Part shown: piece after piece, positions 1 through 15,790 of the stretch
Layout of the letters: every line of letters starts with the position of its first letter
Numbering within the stretch: position 1 is the first letter of the stretch
Assembly (NCBI RefSeq): GCF_018691265.1
Contig: NW_024881316.1
Coordinates: forward strand, 24,839,819-24,903,818
Direction: 5' to 3'
Length of the DNA: 64,000 nucleotides
Origin: Tyto alba
Lineage: Eukaryota; Chordata; Aves; Strigiformes; Tytonidae
The notes under the pieces: model-generated
Told to the model about the DNA's origin: nothing
Databases searched by the model: none
The model's input: the letters and a program-made list of their open reading frames with translations, nothing else
Translations under genes and position numbers: made by a program

Positions 1-970
<970 letters not shown>

Positions 971-3900
971 TCATTACATTCAGTAACTTGTACTGCAAGG
1001 AGTTATCTTGGTATCTTTCAAGACATTCCAACATGCAAAACTACTCCATGTCCAAGTACACAGCTATCGTGGCAGAGCCATTTTGTGCTTTTACACATCC
1101 CATTTCCCCCTCCTGCTCCACACTTGTCTTCCTGATCCTAGACTACTCACCTGTCCTTGAACTGACCATTATCAGTCTTTGCCCATTCAAAAAAAAAAAA
1201 AAAAAAACAGACTCTATGTGCTAGGACTTTCCTAAAGAAATAATTAAAACCTGAACCTCTTGTAATTTGATCAATACATGCTCACAATCTGTGCTGGCAG
1301 AAAGTACATGGGGAGGGAGAACAAGGGAAGGAAGAAGAGAATTGTGCAAGTCTCTCCACTTGTAGCATACACTCATGGGAGCAGAACCAGCCTCCCTCAC
1401 ACTAAAGCCAGGTAATTTGAAAATAATATTCAAACTGCTTGGTCCTAAATAAGTGCTAGTACACTATTCCAGAATGACAGAAAGTAATCAGAGATATTTG
1501 TATGTGAAAACAGGTATTTTTTTTCAAGTATCTTCAACATAACACATTTACTTACTGAAGTTAGGCATGCTATTAAAATTATAAAATTAGGAAACTGTCT
1601 TCTGGGCCTCTTACATCAAGCTGTATTTCCACAAATAGGCTGTGGGTCCTCTGTCTAAGTCCTTGTTTACTGCCATTGAGATCCAGCAAAAATGAAACAA
1701 ATATGCTTGGTTTCCTTGTTTAACAGCTTCAAGTTTTAGGATTCATTTTGAAAAGAATTCAAAAAGAAAAAAAAGAGACAAATCTTAAGGTAAAAATTAG
1801 ACTTCTGTTTCTAAGTTTTCTCCTATTTCCATTTTTTCTACAGAAGATTACATCTACTCCACCTCTTCTTTCTGATGTTCTCATCACAAAGAATACTTTG
1901 GGAAATGTCTTCAGAGATTTTCCTCGTGCAAGTGGTACCACTGACCTCAGCAGCCATCAGTGACATAAATATGTTGAAAAATATCTGGAAATTAGGTCTA
2001 TTCCTACCTAGCTGAATAACCCAGAATTGACTACCTATGTATTTCATTCAGCTCTTCTCCCCAAAAGTGGTACGAAGGAGAGAGGAGAGAATAGAGTACC
2101 TGCTCATCAGGTTCACCTCTTACCAGGTAATCTGAGCAAATGCATCTACTTTGAATGATTTCCAGCTCAGAACTCAACCCAGAGCCATCAAGAACATCTT
2201 CCAAACCCACAGGTCACCAGTTGTGAACCATCAACAAAAAGGCGGTATAAGAGCATCTTCTGGGAACCTTCTTCCATTTCCCACGCGAGTGGGAAGGGCT
2301 GTAGGGAAGGAGGGAGATGTACACCCCCAAATGGGTTTCACTCCATCCCAAGAAATGCTTTCTCTTAGAATGGAAGCAAATCGCTCTTGCCTCATGCACC
2401 CCAGCACTTCCAGTACACTCACCAGGCACAGTTTTGAAAACAGCTTGGGCAGATGGAGAACCAGTTCCTAACAGTTATGAGTAGCTCTGGACTGGTCTAA
2501 TTGCTAACCCCAGAAATACGCTACATATACAGTAACAGTGAATACATTTTCTGAATATCAAAATAATTAATAAGAGAGGTGAGTACCCACTGTAAGACAT
2601 ATCAATCAACCAAGCTGCACCAAAGCAAGCCAACTAGGGTGAGGTCTGCATGGAGCAGAGTGCACCACAGCACAAATAGTCCCCTCACTTGGTGAAGGAG
2701 AATAAATGACTTTTAAATCTACACAAACCCTAAGGCCCATCCACAGCAGGAGCTGTCCCATAAAATGGAATAGGTGACTTCAGGGGCTAAGTCCCATCTG
2801 AGATGTTTTATATGTTCTTACCCACCCACTCCTTCATAACAGCTTTAGTATTTGAGGGGAAACAGTTGATCCTTCCTAGAAATCCAACATCAATGAGATC
2901 AACTCAGAGTGAAACATTAGGTGAGGCCTTGAAGCTTAGAAGGGACAGGTCACACCGAGTCCCCAAATCAAGATTAAGAGAGCTCTCTCCCCTGCGGCAG
3001 CTTGCCACACAGAAGGACCAGACCACCCGGCGGGACTGCACCTGGGTCCAAAGACCAGAGAGGTGTGGGCACCCAATGTGGGACCCTGTGCAGGGGTGGG
3101 GGGGGGTCAGGCTGGAGAGCAACCAAGCCTCATGGTCAGGCTCTTCAAACCTCTTCATGGGTTTCATCTCAAGCCTAAGGCCAGCACATGTGCCAGTGGC
3201 GCAGTCAACCAGGTGATCCTCCATGAAGAACCTCAGAAATAGCCATGAAACTACCACAGGAGCCACAGGGCTCCCAAATTTGAAAGGGAGAGACCTGAAC
3301 AACCAGCCTATTACAAAGTGTCACATTCACAAGCATCTCTGCTGACCTCGCTTCAGGAGCCAAAACCTCACACTTTATTCCTTTCATATAGTAGGGACAA
3401 ACAGGTCTGAATGGTGCATTTAAGTAACTAAAATGAACAACAGAAGTTTCATTAAGATTGCCTGATTAAATTATGACCTTGAACTGATAAATTCCTCTAA
3501 CACTCGAAATACTTAAAAGCATTTACTTGTCACCAATGCTCCAGAAAGTATCAGCACTGGTAACATTGCAAGGACATTGCTCTGTCTTTCAAAACAGATG
3601 GCAAATAAACTAATACTACTTCTTTTTTCATTTTTTTTTTCAACATTTGTGTAGAAGCATTTACTTTTGAAAGAGTGTTCTAAGAGATACAAACAGTATG
3701 CAGAAGTGGAAACCTTCCCTTTAGCTACAAAAAAATACACATAAAATCAAAACGGTATCAAAATTGCATTTACAGACAGGAAACCTGATAGTTTTATCCA
3801 TTCTATGACTGAGTGCCACACGTAGAAGACTAAATTTGTACTACAGGATTATTGATGACAGAGGTCCTACGTGCATTCATAAACACTGAGCTCAGCTAAC

Positions 3901-4106
3901 CAGCATCAAGTAAAGAATGTCATCCATCATCTAGTCTTCATATTATCTTAAGAGGAACATCACTATTTCAAAGCTTCTGATGACCCAAAAGAACTAGTTT
4001 ATTTGCAACCAAACCAGTGTCCACAACTTTTATATATGCACATATGTACACACACAACCCTTTCATACACAGATACACGCTTCCCTCTATGAATCATTCC
4101 CAGATT

Positions 4107-4131
4107 AAAAAAAAAAAAAAAAAAAAAAAAA
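4107..4131. repeat. A25 homopolymer
   Basis: A run of 25 A in LRRC1 intron 2, followed by ATACACACAA and (TA/CA)-rich sequence to about 4215. No retroposed gene was recognised upstream. Confidence 0.95.
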
Positions 4132-7100
4132 TACACACAAAAATGAAAGCTCAAGGAGAATTAACTATCTTAATTTGTTTGAGAAAAAAATAAATATATA
4201 TATACACACACATAAAAATGCAACGTATAAAGCAGAAGATAAGCTTAAATCTTCAATGGTAGGGTTTCTGAAACTAATTCTGCTACTGATTTCCTCCATC
4301 AACGTGTAGTTTCATTGCAATACTGCAAATAATTTCTCTTCTACTTCTGTATGATGTACTATGAAAAACAGAAAATACACTTTCTCGGCAAAACTATTTT
4401 GATAAGATTTTTCTATTACAAGTCTTGGGTATTATCTGTAAAAGCCAACAAGTATCTGAGCTAAGTAAAGATTACTCCAATATAAAATACTACCTGAAGT
4501 AAGACAATATAGACTTTGCTTATAGCTTGGATGCATTTGCAAATTACTAAATCTGTTTTGAAAATGAAATATGCTTCCCCAGCCTAGGTATTCCAGATTA
4601 CAAAGTCACCACATGAGCAAAAATCTTGTGTGATAATTATAACAGAAGATGATGGTCCATAATAGAAGCTTTGACCTAATCGACTGAAATGAGAGAGAGG
4701 TTATTAAAATACATAAAGAAGTCCTTCTGTCTCTTGATGGATTAAGCAACTTTCACCATTACTGTTGACTACTCAATTTTGTTACAGACACTAACACTTA
4801 TATCTCTGACATTATCAGCAGCAGTAAGGTTGAATGCTTTTCTTGCCACTGCTGAATAACCAGCTCAAATCCTACTTAAATATCTAGGATTCTTCTAATG
4901 CTACACACTGACAAATGTTCTACATTTGCACGATGCCCCAGATGTTCTGGCATACAGACTGTGCAGCATTGCTAATAATAAAGCTATAAACCAGGCATAA
5001 GCCCTGTGACACGTGACAATACAAATACACTGGCAGCAAAAAGAAGTCATGCCAGCAGAAGTAAATGAAAATCGAGCTTGGCAGTCATGTATGTAAGAGG
5101 GCATATTTCCCCCCCCCTTTCAAAATACCTCTTCAGATGCTTATTCTTCGAGCTTGCACAAGAATTTGCTAATGATCTAGCAAGCCCTGTACAAGTGACT
5201 TAAGTTTGACACTGAGGAATTCTGTACTATCTGAATGAGAAAATTACTTCTAAAAATCTTTTTTTTTTTTTTTTGGTGCCAATTTTGGTTTCTTTGAAGA
5301 TCTTTACAACAGCTATATCTCTCAATCCCCATTCCTCCACTCGCCTTCTTCTGATGGCTAGGAGGGTGGGGGAGAAGAGAATCTTATTGTTAAACTGATA
5401 AAATCTTTCATGTGGCACATTTTTACTACATTTTATATCAAATTTCTAGAACTGATCATATTTTTTTTTTGTCTACCCAAAGGCTACACAGCCAGCATTC
5501 TTTACACATTCTGCAACAGTGAACATAATTTCCAATACCTAATCAATATCAAGACAGCAATGGCTGCAAAGGTCCTAGTCCAAGTCTGCAACAGGCCTAC
5601 CAGACCAGAACTACTCAAACAAAGGACCCTAGCTCAAACAGAAAAGTACTTTTACAAGAACTTTGCTGAAGTCTCAGACATGAGAGATGCACCACATTCC
5701 TGAGGGAGAGTTTACAGTGTTCAAGAGTCTTTCAGGGAGCAACTACGTTGCTCCCTGGGTGCTGTTGTATTTTCGAGCTATGAAGGCAAAATGGAGCACT
5801 GTGTTTTTGGAGGGCTGGAGCTGGCACACTGCATACACCCCAGAAAATGTCAACTGAACTATACTAATCTAAATGGTCACATTGGAAGGCCCACCACCAG
5901 GTATATACAACACAGGCAAAGCACCTTAATTGCTTAGTGATTAGTACTTCATAAATGTTTTAAGTAGTTGATTAGTTTACACATGTATACCCAGGAAGCC
6001 CATTCCAGACTTAGACACTGAGTCCATGCAGCATTATCCTTCAGGAGAAAGATAACCAGCAGTGAACCAGATCTCATCCATCCAATTCAATACACAGAAG
6101 GTTTTTTTCCCCCTGCCTCTTCTCACATATATAATATACAAAATCTACTTATAGTGTAACACAGACACAAAAGGTCCACTTAAGTATTAAGCCCTGCAGT
6201 GCTCAAGTGATGTAGGAGCTTAAAGGTTCTCTTCTCACTTCCACGGAGCTTCCTCTCTGCCACCCACCTTCTCAGAGGAGTCTTGGAGAAGCCTGCCCTT
6301 GGGAAAGCTCTCCAGCCCTGCTCTCCACCTCCTCTACTTTCCAAACATGGGAGGAAGGAAACTACCCACTTAGTCAAATACCTTGCAAGAAAGAATTTGG
6401 ACTGCCAAATATTTGTTTGTCTTTGCAAAGGGCTCTCCAGCTGGAAAGCCCAGCTGAGTGGGCTGTTGTCTCGCAGATACCACCACCACAGCTCCTCACC
6501 TTCCCCAAAGCAGCCAAGCGCAGCTCCCAGAGGTCCTACCTTTGCAGCGGGAAGGGATGGAGGAAGGTTACTCATCCTCTCCCTCCATTTCCACATTAAG
6601 ATCACACAATGATCTGACAGACTTTTTTCCTAACAACCATAAGGTTTTGCTGCTAGCCCTGAAGGCTGAAGTAATCAAACTCTTTAAGTAAAGTGTTGCA
6701 CCTTCTGGGACACAACGTGACAGGAATCACAAGGTTCTTTCAAAGTCTCTTGAGATTAAGTGGCTCTTGTACAGGTTGTAACATTTTCCTCTTCGTGCTG
6801 TGAGGCTGAGGATATACAAAACACAAGAGATACAACTCTTTTAAGACCCATCTTTACAGCTTTATGGAAAATTCACAAACAGGTTCAGGTTGGGTTTTCT
6901 CAACTAAATCCCTTACTATATAATAAACAAGAAACTGAAGCAAGGTACTCCTCTCATTCCTCCTCCTCATTGTTTCTGGATATGTCCCTTTTCTAAAGGA
7001 GGAGAGAAGCAGTGAAAAAAAATTCTCACAAAACAGCATTTCATGGATACATAGTTATTAGGCAATTTACTTGCAAGAAAACTGTGTGGGGATACAAAAA

Positions 7101-7452
7101 AAAGCTGGTTTTTGAACAGATAGCATGTGGTAAATCAACAGACTGTCCTCAGCTGCGGGAAGAAGCAGTTACAGCTCCTGGTCCTCTGTTAATTGGAAAC
7201 AGGAGGAAAAACAAGGCGGGGGGGCGGGGCAGGCAGAGGCAGAAAGACCTCAAGGATCATCACAAAGAAACAATAGTTCCAGGTGAATTAAGTGGAAGAG
7301 TCCAAGTTTGGCAAGGAATTTAAGTCTTCTACCTTTTTACTGATACATGCCAATGAAGAGTTCAACAAAGCTTGGAGGCATTTTTATAAAAATTTACATC
7401 TTGGACCTCAAGGCCAGCAGGAATTAAACACTTTCAGTCTGAGAAACAAGGC

Positions 7453-7471
7453 GGGGGGGGGGGGGGGGGGG
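7453..7471. repeat. G19 homopolymer
   Basis: Nineteen G after AAGGC in LRRC1 intron 2. Confidence 0.95.
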
Positions 7472-10400
7472 AAGTAAAAGCTAGTATTCTAACTATAAAG
7501 CTGTGGATGACAGAAAGTATATAAAGTGTTTTAACAACAAAATGACAGATTCATTCGATTTATTCTTCACTAACTTCATAGTCATGGCATCTAACCTTCT
7601 CAGCAAAAAAGAAACCGAAACCCAAGCAACTTTGTGGATACAAGGCCTAACAATACTTGTTTGCAAATTGCCATTTTATGATCTTTAATCTTCATTTTCC
7701 AGAAAATTAAGTATTTATTTTATGTCACTCCCATATGGATTATCTGATGTTTAATGCTTTAGCTGATACTTGTAGGCCAAAGGTTTCTGTCTTTAACTTG
7801 TCTTACTGCTTTAAAAAAAAACAAAACCAAACCACTCCCCCCTCTCCCCCCCCAAAAAAGAAAAAAAAATAAAAATCCTTCAAAATCCAACAGCCTTCTC
7901 TTACATTTGGATGAAGCCAGACACTGTTGCTAGATGCATACATAAGAACATTAGCAAAGTTTCCTATGAAAACACAGTTAAACCTGACAGAATATACCAT
8001 GATGGAAAATTCCACTTTTCTGTAATCTGTTTAAAAATAACAACTTCTCAACTTCTCTAATTAGATTATTCCATCATGAGATTTCACTTATCTTCTCTTT
8101 CCCAATCACAGTCAGCACTTGCTGCTTCTTCCTTTCCCTGCTTGATGAGCATTGCTTGACAACAAGGTCCAGTCTTTTCTCTCTCACCTTACCTCTGCTG
8201 CATATAAAGCTTACCTCCTCCACTAACTTACTAACATTAAAATCATTTTAGTGACACAGATTCACAAATTCCAACTTTTACATCACTTCTTCAAAGCGAA
8301 CAAGAATTTCTACATGTCTATGGGATTCTGCAGTGCTCCAGAATCTAAAAGCAATTTGCAGTACACGTAGTAAACGTTTGTTTCTTCCCTAGTACTCTGC
8401 TTTGTACATTGATCCCTAAACCCCATGTAAGACATGAAGATGATGTTTTTTTAAGCACAGGTTTTAAACTAACCTCAAAGGAAGGATGGCAGATAATGCA
8501 AATAAAATATGTGTCACTAGAAATTAGATTAAAAAAAAAAAAAAACCACACAAAACACCAAACAAACCCAAAACCAACCACCCTACACAACTGTTAGCAA
8601 GCAACCATCTAAAAAAGAGTGAAAAATTCTGTTATCCCCAAGTCTGCAACAGCGCAGCTTTGCTTTCATTAGCACATACACACACACACAAAAAAAAAAA
8701 CAAACTCAACAAAAACCACACACCATAAAACTGAAAAACAGTTGCTGGCCTGACCCAGGCTAAAGCTGAAGATCACCTGCAGTAGTGCTCTACCACCATA
8801 CAAAACACAATAGTCACTGGTGGGATATCCCATGGCTTTCAGATGCTCACAACCAGGGTTGCACTGAGTGCATTCACAGGATGCTTTCTTGTACCAGGTA
8901 AGACGTGTCCATTGAGGAGTAGGAGAGCAATTCCTATTTATCCTAAGCGCTCACCTGGACACAATCAGCTAAGAGGGCAACAAGCAACATCCAGCACTTT
9001 CATATGTTAACAAAAAGATGCATTTGCCATCTATACTGCCTCACAACACAGCTTGCTGGCTTCCTTTTTTTTTTTTTTTTCTTGTCTGCCAAGCAAGAAA
9101 GTGTCGATTCACATTTATTTCTCAGCATTCTGGGTTTTGCTGTTTACCACCAGATTTGTACCAGCACCTTTGTGTCAGGGCAGCTGGTGGCAGGCAAAGA
9201 AGAGGATTTCACAGAGGAGGTCTCTGCTCAGATGCTGTGGAAGTGCAGAGGTGGACAGCCAGATCTGAGGTGAGAGCACAGGGCAAAAGGCAGCAGCTGT
9301 CAGATGAGAAAGCAGAGACCATGTGGGGCTGCAGGACAGGATCAGAAGACTTAAGAGTGCTTCTGCCTAATTAGCTTATGTCCTCGCCGTAAAATAGCTG
9401 GGTCACCAGCCCAGGCTGAACTGAAACAAGTGTTCAAGCCTTTCCTCTATCAGTATTTCTAGTTTGAAAACACTGGTTATCCTGCTTCCAGTGGAGGAGA
9501 GGAAAAGGGGGACAGTTATCTAATTTGTGGGCAGCAAGGAAGTAATCCTACAGTACAGATGACAGGTATGTCTTTTGAATTAAAAAGGGAAAGCATTGGT
9601 TTATATGCACTGATACAAACAAGTGAGCTGAAGCCCCAGAGAGTGAAGCAAAGATTACACAACGCTCTTCAGTGGCATGGGCTGATGCTCTGCAGGTCAG
9701 CTGCTGCGTGCTCACCCCGCCTTCGCGGGAAGCTCTAAGTGACTTGTTGAATAAAATGTACCTATCACACAATACACAATGAATGTGGTGTCCTGAGGAT
9801 GACTAAGATCTCTATAGAGACTTTTAATTAGGTTACAAAGCCACTAAAAAGAATAAACACTTCAAATAAAAAGCAGTGATATCAAACTGCCTGCAACTGA
9901 AAGTAGAACAGTTAAATACCATTGCTGTTGATTTCTGAAAGTACCCTGATAACTGAAGTCAAAACAAAACAGAAGTTTCTAAATCTGCAACTATAATCCA
10001 TTTCAAAAGCAAGGACAAGGTAAAAATAAGGCTCATGGAGCATTTGGGACACTGGCCTACAGCTGCCAAAGACCTCCAAAATCTCTGACACTGCTCAGAC
10101 CATCAGCCTTGCATAGCAGCACCTCTCTCCTTACACTACAGCATTGTGACTATTGAGATGCTTCTGAGGAACCATCTCTACTGTTAGGGTAAACCTCAAG
10201 TAGTATGTTTATCTTTTGTGAAATTTGTAATTATTTTCGCATAAATGACAGCATATTTGCCATAACATGGCAACTGTGTTGAGAGAAGATTTTGGAATGA
10301 GAATATCCTGGTGTCACAAGACTTGTGTTCAGAACAACTGCAGTATCAACATAGTCGTAAACTCAGTTTAAACAGAAACTACAGAAATGGGTAGCAACTA

Positions 10401-11310
10401 AATGTATCATGCAGCCAGAATCCATCTCTACAGTAGGTATGAAACTGCACATATTAAACAAACAGTATTATTCTTACTGGATATCAAAGTAAAGAATCAC
10501 ATTGAAATTTTGGTATCAAGCAACATGCGGAGTCACATATGGCTTAACAAGATCTGCCCACACACAGATTTCCTCAATCGATGCCACAGGAAACCCATTG
10601 CCCCTCAGTTCACAAAGTAACAGATTTCAGCTCTGCTGAGAACAGAGTCAGGAACAGAACCAACATAATCCATCTATGAAGATTATAAAAATCTATTTAA
10701 TTCTCCCACTGTACACACACTTGCACCTTTTCCACTGTTTTGAGACTCAGGTTTTGGACACAAGACCAAACTGCAAGGTTACACTTCCATGGAGGAACTG
10801 CTAACTTGAATTGTCTTGCCTGCTGACAGCTAGAGAGCCACTACAGACAGTTACTGCAAATCTGCCAGGACACAGCAACTACAGTGATGCTACAGGCTTG
10901 CATGACCAAATCCTTGGGAGGCATGTTCAATGGAAGCAACAGCAGCAGCAGAGAAGCCCACCAGGCTTTTATCACAGAGAGACAGCAACATGCAGGCACA
11001 CACAGAAGTGCAAGAGGCTCATCTCCTACATAAGCAAGGGAGTTAGTCTTCATCAGAGAAGGTGGTGGAGAGCAGGACAGTCCAAATGGCACTCCTGCAG
11101 CTAGGAAGGGTAGGAAAGCCACCCCACTGCCTAATACCCAACAGCCACTGTCCAGTGTGAAAGATCACAGTGATTTTACTTCTCATCTTAAAAGAGCTAA
11201 ATGAAACCATCTGCTGATAATCTGTCAAAGGCACAGAACAGTAAAAAAAAACAAACAAAAAAAAAAAAAAAAAAACCACAAACAAAAAACAGACTTCCAC
11301 ACCTGTCAAG

Positions 11311-11347
11311 TGTGTGTGTGTGTGTGTGTGTGTTTGGGGGGGGGGGG
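11311..11347. repeat. (TG)n tract followed by a G run
   Basis: About 11 TG units then TTT and G12. A typical microsatellite in LRRC1 intron 2. Confidence 0.95.
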
Positions 11348-13622
11348 TGGGATGTGTAGCAATTTCTTTCTAACAAAAATACTACAATTAAATTAACACC
11401 TTCAGGGCATTTTAAGGAGCATACAACATTGTGACAAAAACTTATCAGTGGAATCTGGAGGATTTAATACTTGTCAAAGGCAAACAACAAACCCTCTTCT
11501 TGGAGAAGAGGGATACTAAAAAGGAACGCAGCACGTCTGCAAGAACACAGCACACATAGTAGCATACATAATCCCAAATATCAGCATGCATTAAATTAAC
11601 TACAGAAACTTTATGCATTACCCCTCCTGTCTGGAAGAAGCTACAGAACAAGAAAATCCATTAACATTTTAATGAATCTGGGATGGCAAGGCCCTAAACT
11701 CTAAGAATTCAGCCTCCAGGGGTTGCTCAGAAGAGAAGGGGGGAGAGAGTCACTGGGGGAAACCTCTGTGGGATGAGCAGCAGGGGTAGTAGCCTGCTAC
11801 AATTCCCAGGGATCTCAAGCAGGCAACACGCACTTTGGGAGAGAGAGAGAGAAGCTTAATGACATGTCAGCCAAGGCATGGGGAAAAAACTGTAGAAATC
11901 TGAGCATGTCTTTCTTCCTTTGGAGATTGCACTTCTTTTCTGAATCACAGGGTCCTTCAAGACTTGTCCCGGAGAGTGCCCAAGTGCTGTGGGAAAACAA
12001 ATAGCAGACACGGACTTCTGACTGTGCCTAGAGCAACACCTCTCCTCTACCATGTAGAGCAAAAGACTTGTGCTGAAATTCAATGCAAAGCACAAGAGCC
12101 CTACCCAAACTTCAAGGACATCAAGCAAGGATGCTTCAGCAACCCAGTGTCCTCGCAGAATTCAGCAGTGATGTGAGAACCCAGGAAAAGGTTTAGCCAA
12201 GCTTGGGGAGTTTGAGGGAACCAGCGGTAGCTTTAGATACATGTTCAACTGCTGTGTATCTCAGAAGATGCTAAAGGGAATACTCCAAGACTCAGACATG
12301 CTTTGCCAGCAACTCAAAAGCTCAGGCATCCACTGCTGAAATCCTACACGTCTGTTTTCTTTAGCCTCGGAACTAGTACATCAGCTTTTTGAACAACCAA
12401 AGACCAAGGGGCAGAGATAAACTGCCTTGCCAAATAACCTTCAAAGTGTTCGCCATCACTATGCTGTTTTCTTAGCACAGCTTCCCTGCTCTCTGATATT
12501 CCCATCCTTGATTCATCCATTCAACCTTTGCTCAAATAACAGCCTCAGCCTGACTAGAAAAGCACAGTGGGGATACTTCCTAGGAAATACGCATGAACAC
12601 ATGGGCCTTGCAGAGGAATAAGAAATAGCATCAACATGCAAATAATCCAGGAAAAGTTTAAAATTATATGGCTCCTAGCCTTCCCCAAATCCTTCTGCTT
12701 CACCACTAAGGCTCTCACTTTACTCTCCCCAGACTTCTCTCACGTACGCCCAAGATCACAGGAGCATCAAGTTCACAACTGCTGAAGATTTTTAAGTTTT
12801 CTTAAGTCTTCTAACTTTTTTTAGGTTAGAAGGATTTTTGTAGTTCTAGATTCGCTTATTACTGAAAAACTGCTTAAAGGATTAATTATGTAGCACATTT
12901 TTACAATATGCTAGCATGTCTTGGGCATTTTACAACACTTGGGAATTTAAGAAAGCCACACTTAAGTTTCCCTGTTCACCTTTCCTGAGTGCCTATGAAC
13001 TAGGGCTACTTACACAGCACGTAACACCACATTGCATGGGTATCCAGAGCTACCTAGGTGGAAGAGCGAGAAATCCTGCCTGGAGGGATCGATCCCACCT
13101 CCAGATGCAACACCTCACCATGCACAAAACACAGCTGGCCACTGCAGCTTGGAAGTGCACTTGGGTCAAGCCACATGATATACCCACCATCTCACAGAGC
13201 TTCAAAGATCATACGCTGACCAAAGGATTAGAGTATAAGAAAGGATGACATGTTACCATTTTATTATGAGGGAAATGGAAGTACTTTGTTTATTCAAAGC
13301 CTGTCCTCCTCCTCCTGTGATGAGAGGTTAAAATATAAAGGGCTACTCCTGTACACAGGACATTAAATGAATTTATATTTGCGTTCTTAAGCTCTTGAGG
13401 AAACAGAATGGCCAGAATTGAAAGCAATTAGTGCACCGAACCAGACAGCTAAAACAACAAAAAACACAGAACAATGATCGCTTATTTCCCAAGTTCAGAT
13501 GTCACCGTCACACTTTCCTATTCATGCAGCATACTGCGTTTTGAAAAGCTGGGCTGTTTTTCTCCGCCTGAAAGGAATACAAAGAGTTCCTATTTTTTTT
13601 CCTAAGTACTTTGATAGTTAGG

Positions 13623-13674
13623 AAAAAAAAAAAAAAAAAAAAAAACAAAAAAAAAAAAAAAAAAAAAAAAAAAA
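13623..13674. repeat. A-rich tract of about 50 bases
   Basis: Two long A runs separated by one C, continuing as CAACAAAAAA. The Lys/Phe-rich open frames on both strands here are artefacts of this tract. Confidence 0.95.
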
Positions 13675-13860
13675 CAACAAAAAAACAACTGATGGAGTGC
13701 AAACCACCAAACAGAAGAAACCTTTGGCAGGTTGAGAATCTGACATATTGGAAGATGGGTTCAAAACACAAAGCTAAGAAATTAAAATACTGTATATCTC
13801 CAAAATCTTATGTGAGAATTCCCCCTGCAGCATCCCAGATGGTGTGTGTTTTGCCTTTTA

Positions 13861-14030
13861 ATTTGAAGAGCTGTGAGACAACCATAACATGACCAAACAG
13901 CAGAAAGTAACATCAGTCATCTTCTGCCACGTATCACCTCGCACAGTGAGCTTTTCATTTGAAGAGTCAAGTCGTGCAATAACTGTGACATGATTAAGCA
14001 GAGAGAAACAGTATCAGTCACCTTCTGCAA
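13861..14030. repeat. Diverged direct duplication, period about 97
   Basis: Two segments, about 13861-13930 and 13957-14029, share TTTGAAGAG, then a diverged centre with AACATGACCAAACAGCAGA versus GACATGATTAAGCAGAGAG, then CATCAGTCATCTTCTGC versus TATCAGTCACCTTCTGC. The order of the shared blocks is the same. It is an old local duplication in LRRC1 intron 2; no function is visible. Confidence 0.7.
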
Positions 14031-15634
14031 TCAACCACAGAGAAGAGAAAGTAATGCAATAAAATGGGCAATTAACACTGAACCTTGGATACAGGAGAGC
14101 AACTGCTCCCTGCCACCTGCATTAGTCCAACCCACCACTTGAGAAAACACTTCCCTGTGCAGTAACTTCTAAAGACATGCATGCATCTACCCAACCAGAA
14201 ATGTTTACACCATCTGTTCTTGTTACAGCTGAGCTCTCAAGCCAACTTCCAAGTCAGACTGAGGAGAGTTCATATGGCTCTGATCCACCAGCTCTTTTGC
14301 AGCTAGTTACTCATTTGCAAAGAGAACTACTAAGCCAACAGTGTTTCCTTTTGTATAAGGTCTGTCACAGACAGCACCCAACTCAGCCAAACTCGGTAGC
14401 CAAAATACTGCATCAATTAATGCTTGTGTATTTCTAAAATGTTTTAACTAATGTGTTTCTTCTGTCTCTCACTTTTTTTTTTCCAGCTTTCTTCTGTTAC
14501 ATGGTTTTGCAAATGTGCATAAAATTATATGGTTCACAGAAATTTTTCAGCAACTGCCTGGAGACTCATTATGCTTCATCAATTATATCATCAAATAAAG
14601 ATGGCACTAAAAGCACCAAATAAAGATGTAAATTTCAGATAGTTACAGGATGGTAAAGTGGCCACTGAATATTCTTCAGTGGCAAAGGGTCAATGTGATC
14701 TTAAACAATAAAGAAAAAAAGGCTCCCTGTTGAACTGTTTCTTCTCTTGAATATTCAGTTACATTCCTCACTTATTTACAAGGTTATGCAACCTTGCTCT
14801 TTCCCACCCCATCCATCATAACTCAGAGACCATTTTGTGCATAACCAGTGCATACGAGGAGGCAAAAATAGCTGACAGTTGCTCTAATTTGGTAGCACAA
14901 ATTCACTGTTTCTAGATCACTGGGTCATGAAGCTGCTCAAATGTGACCCACCAGCCCCTGAACTTCTTGTAGAACTGGTAAGTTCAGCAGGCCACAAAAA
15001 AAAATATGTTTTCCCTCCATCACAACCCAGGACAATTTAAGCAGCAAACATTAAAACAAATGATAAACCTATGTGGGTTCCAACATCACATTTTAAAAGA
15101 CAGTTTCTCCCTTTTCTGAATTTACCTCTGAAGGTGACAGACAGACTCATTCTTCTTCCAGAAGTACAACTAGAAGTACCAGTCCTCTGCCTCTTGCAAA
15201 TCACAGGTAAAGAGGAGAGCAGAGATATAGAATTGGACTCCTAACTCACAGGCAACCTTTTTTGGTCAAAGAGAAGCTTTTTTCTTTCAACCTCTTTTTT
15301 CTTCTTCTTAAATTCTAGGCATTTCAGACAGCTTGGGGAAAGAAATCAAAATTGTGACAGACACATATAAAAATGGGATGTAAAGCATTCTTTAAATTGG
15401 AAAATGAAGCAGACTCTCAGAAAAGCAGAACTACAGTCAAGTGTTGTTTTATTACTGTATTTCCTCCACAAGCTCTCCTCTGCTCTTTCCCTCCTCCCTA
15501 TGTAGAACTACAGGAAATTGAATTACACGGAAAAGAGTTCTGCAGGACATCGATCGCAACTTCAGAGACAGAAAAACCCTACCAACCCAATTTTTTAGAC
15601 GAAGTCATAGGACAGTATGGAATCAAACAAATTA

Positions 15635-15790
<156 letters not shown>

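Noticed and set aside
3190..3225. tRNA-like words (GTGGCGCAGTCAACC)
   Set aside because: No matching B box at the right distance and no cloverleaf could be drawn.
13508..13892. Poly-Phe and poly-Lys open frames
   Set aside because: Translation of the A-rich tract at 13623-13674.
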